64,000 bases of DNA from an uncultured Oscillospiraceae bacterium (lineage in GTDB: Bacteria > Bacillota > Clostridia > Oscillospirales > Oscillospiraceae), in the NCBI GenBank assembly GCA_934667095.1, contig CAKULE010000012.1, forward strand, positions 15,454 through 79,453, given 5' to 3'. The position numbers and the translations under genes are program-made. This document shows, piece after piece, positions 34,288 through 43,215 of the stretch. Each line of letters starts with the position of its first letter. Position 1 is the first letter of the stretch. The notes below the pieces were generated by a model. It was not told the DNA's origin. It did not search any database and was given only the letters and a program-made list of their open reading frames with translations.

Positions 34288-35670
34288 ATGCAAACCGCAC
34301 TTGCCATTCTCGGCTTCGTGACTGTCATCGTCATGCTGATCCTGATCATGACGAAAAAGGCATCCCCCGCCGTGGCGCTCATCGCCGTCCCCTTTATCAC
34401 GGGCATCATCGCCTGCTTCTTCATCAAGGTCGTCCCTGAGGGCGCGCCCGAGGGCGCCGAGGGCGTAGTGAACTTCTTCGCCAACCTCAAGTCTCTGGGC
34501 GGCATGATCGCCGGAAAATCCGGCATCGGCGCCGTCGCCGCCACCGGCGTTATGTTCATTTTCTCCATCCTGTTCTTCGGCATCCTCACCGACGCCGGTA
34601 CCTTCCGCCCCATCATCGGCGGCATCACCAAGCTGGTGGGTACCAACCCCGTGCTCATCGCCATCGGCACCGCCATCATGGCCATGATCGTCCATCTGGA
34701 CGGCTCCGGCGCCGTCACCTTCCTGATCTGCGTGCCCCCGCTGGTCCCGCTGTATGACGCCGTCGGCATGAAGCGCACCACGCTGGCCTCCATCGTGGCC
34801 ATGGCCGCCGGCACCATGAACATCCTGCCCTGGGGCGGCCCCACTCTCCGCGCCGCCAACGCCCTTCAGGTGGACGTGGTCAAGGACCTGTTCCTCCCCG
34901 TGCTGCCTGCCGTTATCGCCGGTCTGGTGTGCGTGCTCGTCTTCGCCGCCCTGCTGGGTCTGCGTGAGAAGCGCCGTCTGGGCGACGTGGCCCTGAAGCG
35001 GGTAGAGTACAAGGCCGCTGAGCTCACCGAAGAGGAGAAGGCTCTGGCCCGTCCCCACCTGTTCTGGGTCAACGTCATCCTCATCATTGCCGCCATCGTC
35101 ACCCTGCTGTTCTCCGGCTTCGCACCCGCCGTTGTCTTCATGCTGGCCTATGTCGTGGCCACCGTGATCAACTACCCCAAGGTCGCCGACACCAAGGCCC
35201 GGGTGGACGCCCACGCCAAGAGCGCCATTATGATGTGCTCCGTCCTGTTCGCCGCCGGCGCGTTCTGCGGCATCATGAAGGGCACCGGCATGATCACCGA
35301 GATGGCCAACGTGCTGGTCTCCATCATCCCTCACTCCATGGGCCGCTTCTTCCCCGTGATCACCGGCGTTATCGCCATGCCCGCCTCCCTGCTGTTTGAC
35401 CCCGACTCCTTCTACTACGGCGTGCTGCCCGTGCTGGCCCAGACCGCCGAGGGCTTCGGCGTGGCCGGCGTCAACGTGGGTCAGGCCGCCATCCTCGGCC
35501 AGATGACCACCGGCTTCCCCGTCTCCCCGCTGACCCCCGCCACCTTCCTGCTGGTGGGTCTGGCCGGCGTGGATCTGGGCGAGCATCAGAAAAAGACCAT
35601 CCCCCTGGCCTTTGCCATCACCATCGTCATGCTGATCGTCGGCGTGATCACCGGCGGCATCACCATCTGA
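34288..35670 (+). CDS. CitMHS-family carboxylate (citrate-type) transporter
   Basis: 460 residues, about 12 membrane helices. The family signature is clear: FGILTDAGTFRPIIGGI, AIMAMIVHLDGSGAVTFLICVPPLVPLYDAVGMKR in its core, and the amphipathic LPWGGPTLRAA. In CitMHS proteins of Bacillus (CitM/CitH) the substrate is a metal-citrate complex taken up with protons. Here citrate, or another di/tricarboxylate, is a reasonable guess only. AGAGGAGG lies 8 nt upstream. It is the first gene after the sigma-54 promoter and is followed 40 nt later by the AtuA-like gene. Confidence 0.92.
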   Translation: MQTALAILGFVTVIVMLILIMTKKASPAVALIAVPFITGIIACFFIKVVPEGAPEGAEGVVNFFANLKSLGGMIAGKSGIGAVAATGVMFIFSILFFGILTDAGTFRPIIGGITKLVGTNPVLIAIGTAIMAMIVHLDGSGAVTFLICVPPLVPLYDAVGMKRTTLASIVAMAAGTMNILPWGGPTLRAANALQVDVVKDLFLPVLPAVIAGLVCVLVFAALLGLREKRRLGDVALKRVEYKAAELTEEEKALARPHLFWVNVILIIAAIVTLLFSGFAPAVVFMLAYVVATVINYPKVADTKARVDAHAKSAIMMCSVLFAAGAFCGIMKGTGMITEMANVLVSIIPHSMGRFFPVITGVIAMPASLLFDPDSFYYGVLPVLAQTAEGFGVAGVNVGQAAILGQMTTGFPVSPLTPATFLLVGLAGVDLGEHQKKTIPLAFAITIVMLIVGVITGGITI

Positions 35671-35710
35671 AACCGACCGACAGTTTTTTGGGAAAGGAAG
35701 TCTTGATACT

Positions 35711-37054
35711 ATGAAGAGCATCCGCATCGGCTCCGGCGCCGGTTACGCCGGCGACCGTCTGGAGCCCTCCCTCGAGCTCATTGAGAAGGGCAATCTGGAT
35801 TACATCAGCTATGAGTGCCTGGCCGAGCGCACCATCGCCATCGGCCAGCAGGCCAAGCTCAAGGACCCCACCAAGGGCTACAACGGCCTGCTGGAGCACC
35901 GCATGGAAAAGGCCCTGCCCCTGTGCTGGGAGCACAAAGTAAAGCTCATCACCAACATGGGCTCCGCCAACCCCGAGGCCGCCGCCCAGAAGTGCGTGGA
36001 GATCGCCCGCAAGCACGGCCTGGCCGGGATGAAGATCGCCTGCGTCACCGGCGACGACCTGCTGCCTGTCATCGACAAGTACATGGACACCGAGGTTTGG
36101 GAGACCGGCGAGCCGCTGTCCAAGCTCCCCGGCGAGATTGTCTCCGCCAACGCCTATATGGGCGTTGAGGGCATCCTCAAGGCGCTGGACATGGGCGCCG
36201 ACGTGGTCGTCACCGGCCGCGTGTCCGACCCCGCCATCTTCATGGCCCCCATCATCCACGAGTTCGGCTGGGCGCTGGACGACTGGGATAAGCTGGGCAA
36301 GGGCACCATGATCGGCCACCTGCTGGAGTGCGGCGGTCAGGTCACCGGCGGCTACTACGCCGAGCCGGGCAAGAAGGACGTCCCCGGCGTGGGCCATCTG
36401 GGCTTCCCCATCATTCAGGTCAGCGAGGACGGCTCCTTCTTCGTCACCAAGGTCCCCGAGGCCGGCGGCATGGTCACCCCCGACACCTGCGCCGAGCAGA
36501 TCTGCTACGAGATCCACGATCCCACCAAGTACCTGACCCCCGATGTGGTGGCCGACTTCCAGCAGGTGAAGTTCACCCAGGTGGAGAAGGACGTGGTCAA
36601 GGTGGAGGGCGCCACCGGTCGGCCCAAGACTGAGACCTTCAAGTGCTCCATCGGCTACCGTGACTGCTTCATCGGCGACGGCGAGATCAGCTACGGCGGT
36701 CCTGGCTGCCTCAACCGCGCCAAGCTGGCCCTCGAGATCATCAAGGAGCGGCTGGAGCTGGTGGCTCCCGGCCAGTTCGACGAGCTGAAGTTCGACCTCA
36801 TCGGCTGCAACAGCCTGTACTGGAACCCCGACTACAAGTACAACGAGCCCTCCGAGGTCCGGGTCCGCGTGGCCGGCCGCGCCAGGACCAAGGCTGTCGC
36901 CGATCTGGTCCCCAACGAGGTGGAAGCCCTGTACACCAACGGCCCCGCCGGCGGCTGCGGCGCTGTGAAGCGCACCCGGGACATCGTCTCCGTGGCCTCC
37001 ATTCTGGTCAGCCGCTACGACGTGAAGCCCGAAGCCAAGATCTTTGTGGTCTGA
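35711..37054 (+). CDS. AtuA/DUF1446-family protein, large part
   Basis: 447 residues of the DUF1446 (acyclic terpene utilization AtuA) family, with KSIRIGSGAGYAGDRLEPSLELIEKG at the start, ANAYMGVEGILKALDMGADVVVTGRVSDPA, and CIGDGEISYGGPG-like segments near the middle. AtuA was named from citronellol degradation in Pseudomonas, but its chemistry is not known and most homologues have no terpene link. Here it sits behind a carboxylate transporter, so a role on an imported organic acid is more likely. In many bacteria this domain is fused to a small C-terminal one; here that part is a separate gene 19 nt downstream. Confidence 0.9.
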   Translation: MKSIRIGSGAGYAGDRLEPSLELIEKGNLDYISYECLAERTIAIGQQAKLKDPTKGYNGLLEHRMEKALPLCWEHKVKLITNMGSANPEAAAQKCVEIARKHGLAGMKIACVTGDDLLPVIDKYMDTEVWETGEPLSKLPGEIVSANAYMGVEGILKALDMGADVVVTGRVSDPAIFMAPIIHEFGWALDDWDKLGKGTMIGHLLECGGQVTGGYYAEPGKKDVPGVGHLGFPIIQVSEDGSFFVTKVPEAGGMVTPDTCAEQICYEIHDPTKYLTPDVVADFQQVKFTQVEKDVVKVEGATGRPKTETFKCSIGYRDCFIGDGEISYGGPGCLNRAKLALEIIKERLELVAPGQFDELKFDLIGCNSLYWNPDYKYNEPSEVRVRVAGRARTKAVADLVPNEVEALYTNGPAGGCGAVKRTRDIVSVASILVSRYDVKPEAKIFVV

Positions 37055-37073
37055 GAAAGGAGCTGTGCAAATT

Positions 37074-37373
37074 ATGAAACTCTGGGAAATCGCTCACTCC
37101 CGCACCGGCGACAAGGGCAACATCTCCAACGTGTCCCTCATCGCGTATGACGCCAAGGACTGGGAGCTCATCCGGGAAAAGGTCACCCCCGAAAAGGTGA
37201 AAGAGCACTTCAAGGGCATCGTCAAGGGCGAGGTCGTCCGCTACGAGCTGCCCAACATCCACGCGCTGAACTTCGTGATGTACGCTGCGCTGGGCGGCGG
37301 CGTCACCCGCTCCCTGTCCGTGGATATGCACGGCAAGGGCCTGTCCAGCTATCTGCTGGATATGGAGATCTGA
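37074..37373 (+). CDS. AtuA-like ferredoxin-fold small protein
   Basis: 99 residues beginning MKLWEIAHSRTGDKGNISNVSLIAYD, the hallmark SRTGDKGN motif of the small C-terminal domain of AtuA-type proteins. GAAAGGAG lies upstream. It almost certainly works as the partner subunit of the 447-residue protein before it. The start at 37074 gives the full motif; a longer version would overlap the upstream gene. Confidence 0.9.
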   Translation: MKLWEIAHSRTGDKGNISNVSLIAYDAKDWELIREKVTPEKVKEHFKGIVKGEVVRYELPNIHALNFVMYAALGGGVTRSLSVDMHGKGLSSYLLDMEI

Positions 37374-37406
37374 CCCAACCATTTCAACAATCTTCTCTCT
37401 ATGAAA

Positions 37407-37440
37407 GCAGGGGAGCGGGACAAAGTCCCGCTCCCCTGCC
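37407..37440 (+). terminator. Terminator of the CitMHS-AtuA operon
   Basis: Perfect 15-bp stem (arm GCAGGGGAGCGGGAC, loop AAA) at 37407-37439, followed by CTATTTATT. Confidence 0.88.
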
Positions 37441-37443
37441 TAT

Positions 37444-38070
37444 TTATTGCGTCAGGCGCTTCGCCGCCCCCATCGCCAGCGGGAAGATCACCCCGCCCAC
37501 GCCGTTGCCCGCGGTGATGACCAGCAGACACAGAAGCGCCCGGGGCGTCCACCCCGCCATGGCAAAGTAGAACATGTCGGCCACGCAGTGCTCAAACCCC
37601 GCGAGGATGAACACCGTCACCCCGAAGCACAGGCCCAGATACTTGCCCAGTTCATGGGGATTTTTCAGGTAGCTCTCCACGGCAATAAAGATCAGAATGT
37701 TGCAGAATATGCCAAGAGCGAACAGGGAGAGCAGGCTGTCTCCGGTCTTGACGGCGGCCAGTGCCGCAGCCCTGGCCACCAGCGTGGGGCCCAGCCGGGT
37801 GGCCCGCAGGAGCAGGGCTGTGAGCTCCGCCCCACCCAGATTGCCCAGCCAGACGAGGGCGAGAAAGCCCCAGTAGCCCGCCGGCTTGCCGGGGAGGTAG
37901 CACACCTTGCCGGTAAACAGGTTCAGGCCGAGGGTACACACCATAAACAGCCCTACGCAGAAGAACACCGCCCCTGCCACCCTGCTGTCCAGCGACAGGA
38001 ACACCGCCCCGCCGATGGAGATGGCCGCCCCCGCCAGTACTGCCAGAAGAAAATCGCTTCTCCGCTTCAT
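37444..38070 (-). CDS. Formate/nitrite transporter (FNT) family channel
   Basis: 208 residues with six predicted helices, somewhat shorter than FocA (285). Family marks: GLNLFTGKVCYLP in the third helix region (the FTG loop) and GFEHCVADMFYFAMAG (with the conserved His of the GxEHxxANM motif). These channels pass formate, nitrite, hydrosulfide, lactate or acetate; the substrate is not clear. GGGAGGG lies upstream of the ATG, and it has a consensus promoter. It is convergent to the sigma-54 operon and not part of it. Confidence 0.9.
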   Translation of the reverse strand: MKRRSDFLLAVLAGAAISIGGAVFLSLDSRVAGAVFFCVGLFMVCTLGLNLFTGKVCYLPGKPAGYWGFLALVWLGNLGGAELTALLLRATRLGPTLVARAAALAAVKTGDSLLSLFALGIFCNILIFIAVESYLKNPHELGKYLGLCFGVTVFILAGFEHCVADMFYFAMAGWTPRALLCLLVITAGNGVGGVIFPLAMGAAKRLTQ

Positions 38071-38109
38071 TTAGTACCCTCCCAATGCAGAAATACAAGA
38101 TATGGTGTT

Positions 38110-38138
38110 AGTATACCATGCCGGAGCGCGGCGTACAA
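38110..38138 (-). promoter_or_regulatory. Promoter of the FNT gene
   Basis: Minus strand: TTGTAC (38138-38133), 17 bp, TATACT (38115-38110) with a TGG extended -10, 40 bp before the ATG. Confidence 0.75.
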
Positions 38139-38153
38139 TCCGGATTTTCCCAC

Positions 38154-38186
38154 AAAAAACACCGGCGCCCCGTGGGGGCGCCGGTG
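38154..38186 (-). terminator. Terminator of pcrA
   Basis: Stem CACCGGCGCCCC (38160-38171) with its complement at 38175-38186, followed on the minus strand by six T (A run 38154-38159). Confidence 0.9.
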
Positions 38187-38194
38187 CATTTTGG

Positions 38195-40705
38195 TCATAC
38201 CTTTTTCATGTGCTGGGCGGCAGACTTGAGCATCAGCCGCTTGGTGCCCACATTGTCGAAGGCGATCTCCACCAGCGCATCCCCTCCCATTTTCTGTACA
38301 GAGAGCACCATGCCCTTACCAAAGGCCTTGTGCTCCACCATGTCGCCCTTGCGGAACTCGGGCAGGCTGGAGGGGGCCGCCGGGGCAGTGTAGCCGCTGG
38401 CGGGCCGCTGGGCGATGGGCCGGTGGGTGGAGGCGGGCCGTCCGCCCGCGGAGGGAGCTCCGCGGCCGGTGCGGACGGGGCCGTCCGCCCGGCGGAAACC
38501 GGCGGCGGGATTGCCGAAGCCGCCCCGCTGGACCTCCCGGGGCCGCCGGTCGAAATCCTCGGTCCAGCCGCCGCCGTCCCGGTCCAGATAGCTGCGGCCG
38601 GACATCTCCAGCAGCTCCGGCGGGATCTCCCCGGTGAAGCGGGAGGGCCTGTTGGAGCTGGTACGGCCAAAGAGCATCCGCTGCCCCGCGCAGGTGAGGT
38701 ACAGCCGCTCCTTGGCCCGGGTGAGGGCCACGTAGCACAGCCGCCGCTCTTCCTCCATCTCCTCCGGGTCGCCGATGGTGCGCATGCCGGGGAAGATGCC
38801 CTCTTCCATGCCCACCACGAAGACCACAGGGAACTCCAGCCCCTTGGCGGCGTGCATGGTCATCATCACCACGGCGTCCTCATTGGGGTCGTGGTTGTCC
38901 AGGTCGGTGTAGAGGGCGATCTCATCCAGGAAGCCCGCCAGAGAAGGCTCCCCCTCCACGTTCTCCAGATAACCGTTGATGGAAGTGGCCAGCTCCTGCA
39001 CGTTCTCCAGCCGGGTGCGGCTCTCCACGTCGTTCTTGGCCTGGAGCATGGCAGCGTAGCCCGTGCGGGCCACCGCCTCGGTGTAGAACTCCGGCAGGGT
39101 CATGGTCTGGCTCAGGCCGGTGAGGTCGCCGATGAGGGCGGTGAACTGTCCCAGCCGGGGGGCCGCCCTCTGGAGCTCCGGGTAATTGCCCGCGTCCACC
39201 AGCACGGACCAGAGGGAGCGCTCTTCCGCCGCGGCGATGGCGGCGGCCTTGTCCATGGTGGTGTCCCCGATGCCGCGGGGCGGGTTGTTGACGATGCGGC
39301 GCAGTCGCAAATCATCGTCATGGTTGTGGATGACGCAGAGGTAGGCCAGCATGTCCTTGACCTCCGCCCGGTCGAAGAAGCGGGTGCCGCCGATGACCCG
39401 GTAGGGGATGCCGTTGCGCTTGAATGCCTGCTCGATCTGGTTGGACTGGGCGTTCATGCGGTAGAGCACGGCGTGGTCGTTCCAGTGCCGGCCCTCCCGG
39501 TAGCCGGCCAGCACCTTGCCCGCCACATACTGGGCCTCGTCATTCTCGTTCATGGCGGTGTAGAGGGAGACCTTCTCCCCCTTGTCCCCGGCGGTCCACA
39601 GCTGCTTGCCCTTCCGTCCCTGATTGTGTTGGATCACCGCGTTGGCCGCCGCCAGAATGTTGGCGGTGGAGCGGTAATTTTGCTCCAGTCGGATGGTGCG
39701 GCAGCCCTTGTACTGGTCCTCGAAGGAGAGGATGTTCTCGATGGTGGCGCCCCGGAAGCGGTAGATGGACTGGTCATCATCGCCCACCACGCAGATATTC
39801 TCATGCCCGCCCGCCAGCAAGGAAGCCAGCAGATACTGGAGGTTGTTGGTGTCCTGATACTCGTCGATGAGCACATAGCGGAACTTCCGCTGGTAGTAGG
39901 TACGCACCTCCTCGTCCTGCTGGAGCAGACGGACGGTGTGGAGGATGATATCGTCGAAATCCAGCGCCCCGGCGTCCCACAGGCGGCGCTGATAGGCGGT
40001 GTACAGGGCCGCGATCTTCTGCAGGCGGAAGTCCCCGGCCGCCGCCGCGGCCTTCTCGAAGTCGGCGGCCAGCTGCAGCTTGTCCTTGGCCTGAGAGATG
40101 GTCCCCAGTACTGACCGGGGCGGGAACTGCTTGTCGTCGAAGTTCAGTTCCTTCAGGCAGTCCTTCATCACCCGGACAGAGTCGTCGGTGTCATAGATGG
40201 TGAAGGAGGAGGGGAAGCCGATCCTCTCCCCGTCCCGGCGGAGGATGCGCACGCAGGCGGAGTGGAAGGTGGAGGCCCAGACGTCCCGGGCCTCGGGGCC
40301 CAGCATCCGCTCCAGCCGCTCCTTCAGCTCCCCCGCCGCCTTGTTGGTAAAGGTGATGGCGATAATGGACCAGGGCACGGCGGGGTCCACGGCGCACAGC
40401 CGGTCCGCCCGGAGCTTCAGCTCCTTCCGGGGCTGGGCCACGTAGTCCCGCAGCAGGTCCACATCGGTGCTCTCCACCCAGTCGGGGGTCTCCACGGTGT
40501 CCGACCCGCGGCCGTAGCGGATGAGATTGGCGATGCGGCGGATGAGCACCGTGGTCTTGCCCGAGCCGGCACCCGCCAGCAGCAGCAGGGGCCCCTCGGT
40601 ATCCAGCACAGCCTCCCGCTGCTCCGGGTTGAGGTCGGCATAGTTCAGGGCGATGGCCTGCCGCCGCAGGCGGCAGAACTCCTGCTCCTGTTCATGTGTC
40701 AGCAT
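38195..40705 (-). CDS. pcrA: UvrD/PcrA-family DNA helicase
   Basis: 836 residues, superfamily 1A 3'-5' helicase needed for replication fork upkeep and plasmid/rolling-circle replication. Motifs in order: Q motif LNPEQREAVLDTEGP; Walker A AGAGSGKT; FTNKAAGELKER; DEYQDTN (motif II); VGDDDQSIYRFRGA (motif III); QNYRSTANIL (motif IV); MTMHAAKGLEFPVVFVVGMEEGIFP in its two parts (motif V); and VALTRAKERLYL (motif VI). A Gly/Arg/Pro-rich linker leads to the C-terminal Tudor-like RNAP-binding domain (FRKGDMVEHKAFGKGMVLSV), which favours PcrA over Rep. The start at 40705 has AAAGGA 8 nt upstream. Confidence 0.96.
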   Translation of the reverse strand: MLTHEQEQEFCRLRRQAIALNYADLNPEQREAVLDTEGPLLLLAGAGSGKTTVLIRRIANLIRYGRGSDTVETPDWVESTDVDLLRDYVAQPRKELKLRADRLCAVDPAVPWSIIAITFTNKAAGELKERLERMLGPEARDVWASTFHSACVRILRRDGERIGFPSSFTIYDTDDSVRVMKDCLKELNFDDKQFPPRSVLGTISQAKDKLQLAADFEKAAAAAGDFRLQKIAALYTAYQRRLWDAGALDFDDIILHTVRLLQQDEEVRTYYQRKFRYVLIDEYQDTNNLQYLLASLLAGGHENICVVGDDDQSIYRFRGATIENILSFEDQYKGCRTIRLEQNYRSTANILAAANAVIQHNQGRKGKQLWTAGDKGEKVSLYTAMNENDEAQYVAGKVLAGYREGRHWNDHAVLYRMNAQSNQIEQAFKRNGIPYRVIGGTRFFDRAEVKDMLAYLCVIHNHDDDLRLRRIVNNPPRGIGDTTMDKAAAIAAAEERSLWSVLVDAGNYPELQRAAPRLGQFTALIGDLTGLSQTMTLPEFYTEAVARTGYAAMLQAKNDVESRTRLENVQELATSINGYLENVEGEPSLAGFLDEIALYTDLDNHDPNEDAVVMMTMHAAKGLEFPVVFVVGMEEGIFPGMRTIGDPEEMEEERRLCYVALTRAKERLYLTCAGQRMLFGRTSSNRPSRFTGEIPPELLEMSGRSYLDRDGGGWTEDFDRRPREVQRGGFGNPAAGFRRADGPVRTGRGAPSAGGRPASTHRPIAQRPASGYTAPAAPSSLPEFRKGDMVEHKAFGKGMVLSVQKMGGDALVEIAFDNVGTKRLMLKSAAQHMKKV

Positions 40706-40773
40706 AAGATCAGTCCTTTGAAGTCGATTGGGATAAGCATACCACGGTTCGCTCAAAAAGTACAGAACTAACA

Positions 40774-40802
40774 TTGACTTCCCCTCGGCCAGACGGTAGA
40801 AT
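40774..40802 (+). promoter_or_regulatory. Promoter of the comEC-holA-rnmV operon
   Basis: TTGACT (40774-40779), 17 bp, TAGAAT (40797-40802), 34 bp before the ATG. Confidence 0.75.
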
Positions 40803-40836
40803 GGGGAGCAGTAAATCAGCGGGGGAGGGGACGGAG

Positions 40837-43197
40837 ATGCGAAAACTGGCCTGGTTCTCCGGCGGCTTCGCCCTCGCCTGCCTGCTGTCTGCCTATGCGC
40901 TGGGCGGGCTGCTGCCCGCCCTCATCGCCGCCGGGATCTTTGCCGCGGCTCTTACCGCCGCGCTGGCCACCCGGCCCAGAGGGACCGAGAGCCCGGATCT
41001 CTCCCTGCTGCCCGCGGGGCGGCGGGCGGTATTCCAGATCGCCCGGCGGCTGGCGGCCCTCTGCCTCGGGGCGGCGCTGGCCTTCGGCTGGGCCGCAGGG
41101 TATGCCGCGCTCTTCCGCGCCCCGGCGGAGGCGCTGGCCGGCACGGAGCAGGCCATCACCGGTACCGTGGCCTCCTACCCGCAGGAGACCTCCATCGGCG
41201 GCCGGTCCCTGACCGTGAAGCTGGACGGCGGCCTCACCGCGCCGGATGTGCTGCTGTACGCCGGGCCCGACTGGGCAGGCCTCCGCCCCGGGGACCGGAT
41301 CGCCTGCACCGCCCGGCTGAAGTCCTCCGACTTTCTCTACGGAGACGAGACCACCTATTACACTGCCAAGGGCATCTATCTGCTGGCCTACTGCAACGAT
41401 CCGCCGCAGGCGGAGCGGGCGGAGACCGTCCCTCTCCGGTACTGGCCTGCCCTGTGCGCCCACGCCCTGCGGGGCGGCATTTTCGCCGCCTTCGGCGAGG
41501 AGAGCGCGCCGCTGGCCGCCGCGGTGACGCTGGGGGACAAGTCCGGCCTGGACGAGGGCCTGTACACCGCCCTGACCCGCTCCGGCCTGATGCACGCGGC
41601 GGTGGTGTCCGGCATGCACATCTCCTTTCTGGCGGGAATGATCGTGGCCCTGTTCCGGGGCAGCCGCCGGGCGGCCCTCTGCGCCGTGCCCATCCTGCTG
41701 TTCTACGCCCTCATGGCCGGCGGCACCCCCTCCGCCCTCCGGGCAGTCATCATGCAGGCAGTGATCCTGGCCGGGCCCCTGCTGAACCGGGAGCCCGACC
41801 CGCCCACGGCCCTGGGCCTTGCCCTGCTGGTCCTGCTGCTCCAGAATCCCTTTGCCGCTGCAAGCGTCAGCCTGCAGCTGTCCTTCGCCTCGGTGGCAGG
41901 CATCCAGCTGGTCTCCGCCCGGGTGAGCCGTGCGCTGGAGACCCCTGTGAAGAAGCGCCTCCGGGGGGATGCCCTGCCCAAGCGGGCCCTGCGGGGCGCG
42001 TGGCGGCTGCTGGCCGCCAACCTGTCGGTGACGCTGGGAGCCATGGTGTTCACCACACCCCTCATCGCCCTGTATTTCGGCAAGCTGGTGCTGGTGTCCC
42101 CGGTGACCAACCTCCTGTGCCTGTGGGCGGTGACCCTGCTGCTGATCCTCGCCCTGCTGGCGGGCACCCTGGGTGTTTTCCTGCCCGGAGCGGCCGCTGT
42201 GCTGGCCCCGGTCCTCACCCTGCCGGTGCGCTACCTCTCCGCCGTGACCGGGACCCTCGCCCGACTGCCGCTGGCCTGCCTGTCCAGCGAGGACCGGAAC
42301 GTCCGGATCTGGCTGGCGGCGGTGTACGTGCTGGCGCTGTCCATCGCTCTGGCCCGGCGGAGGCTGCGGCAGACCCTGCTGGCCCTCGGCTGCGCCGGGG
42401 CGCTGCTGGCGCTGGCCATCGGGCTCAATGCGCTGGGCGTGCGGCGTGCGGACCTGACCGTCACCGCGCTGGACGTGGGGCAGGGAGCCTCCACCCTCAT
42501 CCTGTCGGGGGATTCCACCGTCCTCGCCGACTGCGGCGGCAGCGGGTCCGACTCCGCCGGGGACATCGCCGCCGACCGGCTGGCCCTGCTGGGCCGGCGC
42601 ACCCTGGACGCACTGGTGTTCACCCATCTGGACGCCGACCACTTCAACGGCGCGGAGCGTCTCTTCGCCCGGCTGAAGGTCCGCCGGGTGTATGTCCCTG
42701 AAGTGGGCTCCCATCAGGAGGAGCTGGCTGCCCTCCGGGCCATGGCGGAGGCGGCGGGGGCTGAGGTCATCCCGGTGTCCGACATCACGGTGATCCCTGC
42801 CGGGGAGGCCTCCGTCACCCTCTATCCGCCCATGGGCAGCGGCACCTCCAACGAGGAGGGCCTGTTCCTGCTGGCTTCGGCCGGGGACTTCGACGCCCTC
42901 GTCACCGGGGACGCCGACTCCTTTGTGGAGGATATGCTGGTAAAATACTGCCCCATCCCGGACATCGAGCTTCTGCTGGTGGGGCACCACGGCTCCGCCG
43001 GCTCCACTGGGGAGCGGCTGCTGGACGCCCTCCGTCCGGAGCTGGCGGTGATCTCCGTGGGGTATAATTCCTATGGCCACCCGGCCCAGTCGGTGCTGGA
43101 CCGGCTGCGGGCCGGGGGCGCAGAGGTCTGGCGCACCGACCGGGACGGCTCGGTCACCGTCTCCCTGCGGGATGGCCGTGTGTCCGTACAAACCTGA
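40837..43197 (+). CDS. comEC: DNA uptake channel ComEC/Rec2
   Basis: 786 residues, full length. An N-terminal DUF4131 region (helices about 5-100, soluble beta part 100-190) is followed by the competence membrane domain (about 200-520) with GLMHAAVVSGMHISFLAG in its two halves and TPSALRAVIMQA. A C-terminal metallo-beta-lactamase domain (about 545-786) has ALDVGQGAS, THLDADH (596-602) and GHHGS. It transports single-stranded DNA through the membrane during natural transformation. ComEA is not adjacent. The ATG at 40837 has a GGGGAGGGG ribosome binding site. Clostridia carrying comEC are often not known to be competent, so activity is untested. Confidence 0.94.
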   Translation: MRKLAWFSGGFALACLLSAYALGGLLPALIAAGIFAAALTAALATRPRGTESPDLSLLPAGRRAVFQIARRLAALCLGAALAFGWAAGYAALFRAPAEALAGTEQAITGTVASYPQETSIGGRSLTVKLDGGLTAPDVLLYAGPDWAGLRPGDRIACTARLKSSDFLYGDETTYYTAKGIYLLAYCNDPPQAERAETVPLRYWPALCAHALRGGIFAAFGEESAPLAAAVTLGDKSGLDEGLYTALTRSGLMHAAVVSGMHISFLAGMIVALFRGSRRAALCAVPILLFYALMAGGTPSALRAVIMQAVILAGPLLNREPDPPTALGLALLVLLLQNPFAAASVSLQLSFASVAGIQLVSARVSRALETPVKKRLRGDALPKRALRGAWRLLAANLSVTLGAMVFTTPLIALYFGKLVLVSPVTNLLCLWAVTLLLILALLAGTLGVFLPGAAAVLAPVLTLPVRYLSAVTGTLARLPLACLSSEDRNVRIWLAAVYVLALSIALARRRLRQTLLALGCAGALLALAIGLNALGVRRADLTVTALDVGQGASTLILSGDSTVLADCGGSGSDSAGDIAADRLALLGRRTLDALVFTHLDADHFNGAERLFARLKVRRVYVPEVGSHQEELAALRAMAEAAGAEVIPVSDITVIPAGEASVTLYPPMGSGTSNEEGLFLLASAGDFDALVTGDADSFVEDMLVKYCPIPDIELLLVGHHGSAGSTGERLLDALRPELAVISVGYNSYGHPAQSVLDRLRAGGAEVWRTDRDGSVTVSLRDGRVSVQT

Positions 43198-43215
43198 TAT
43201 GAGAGGAGGGCTCCC

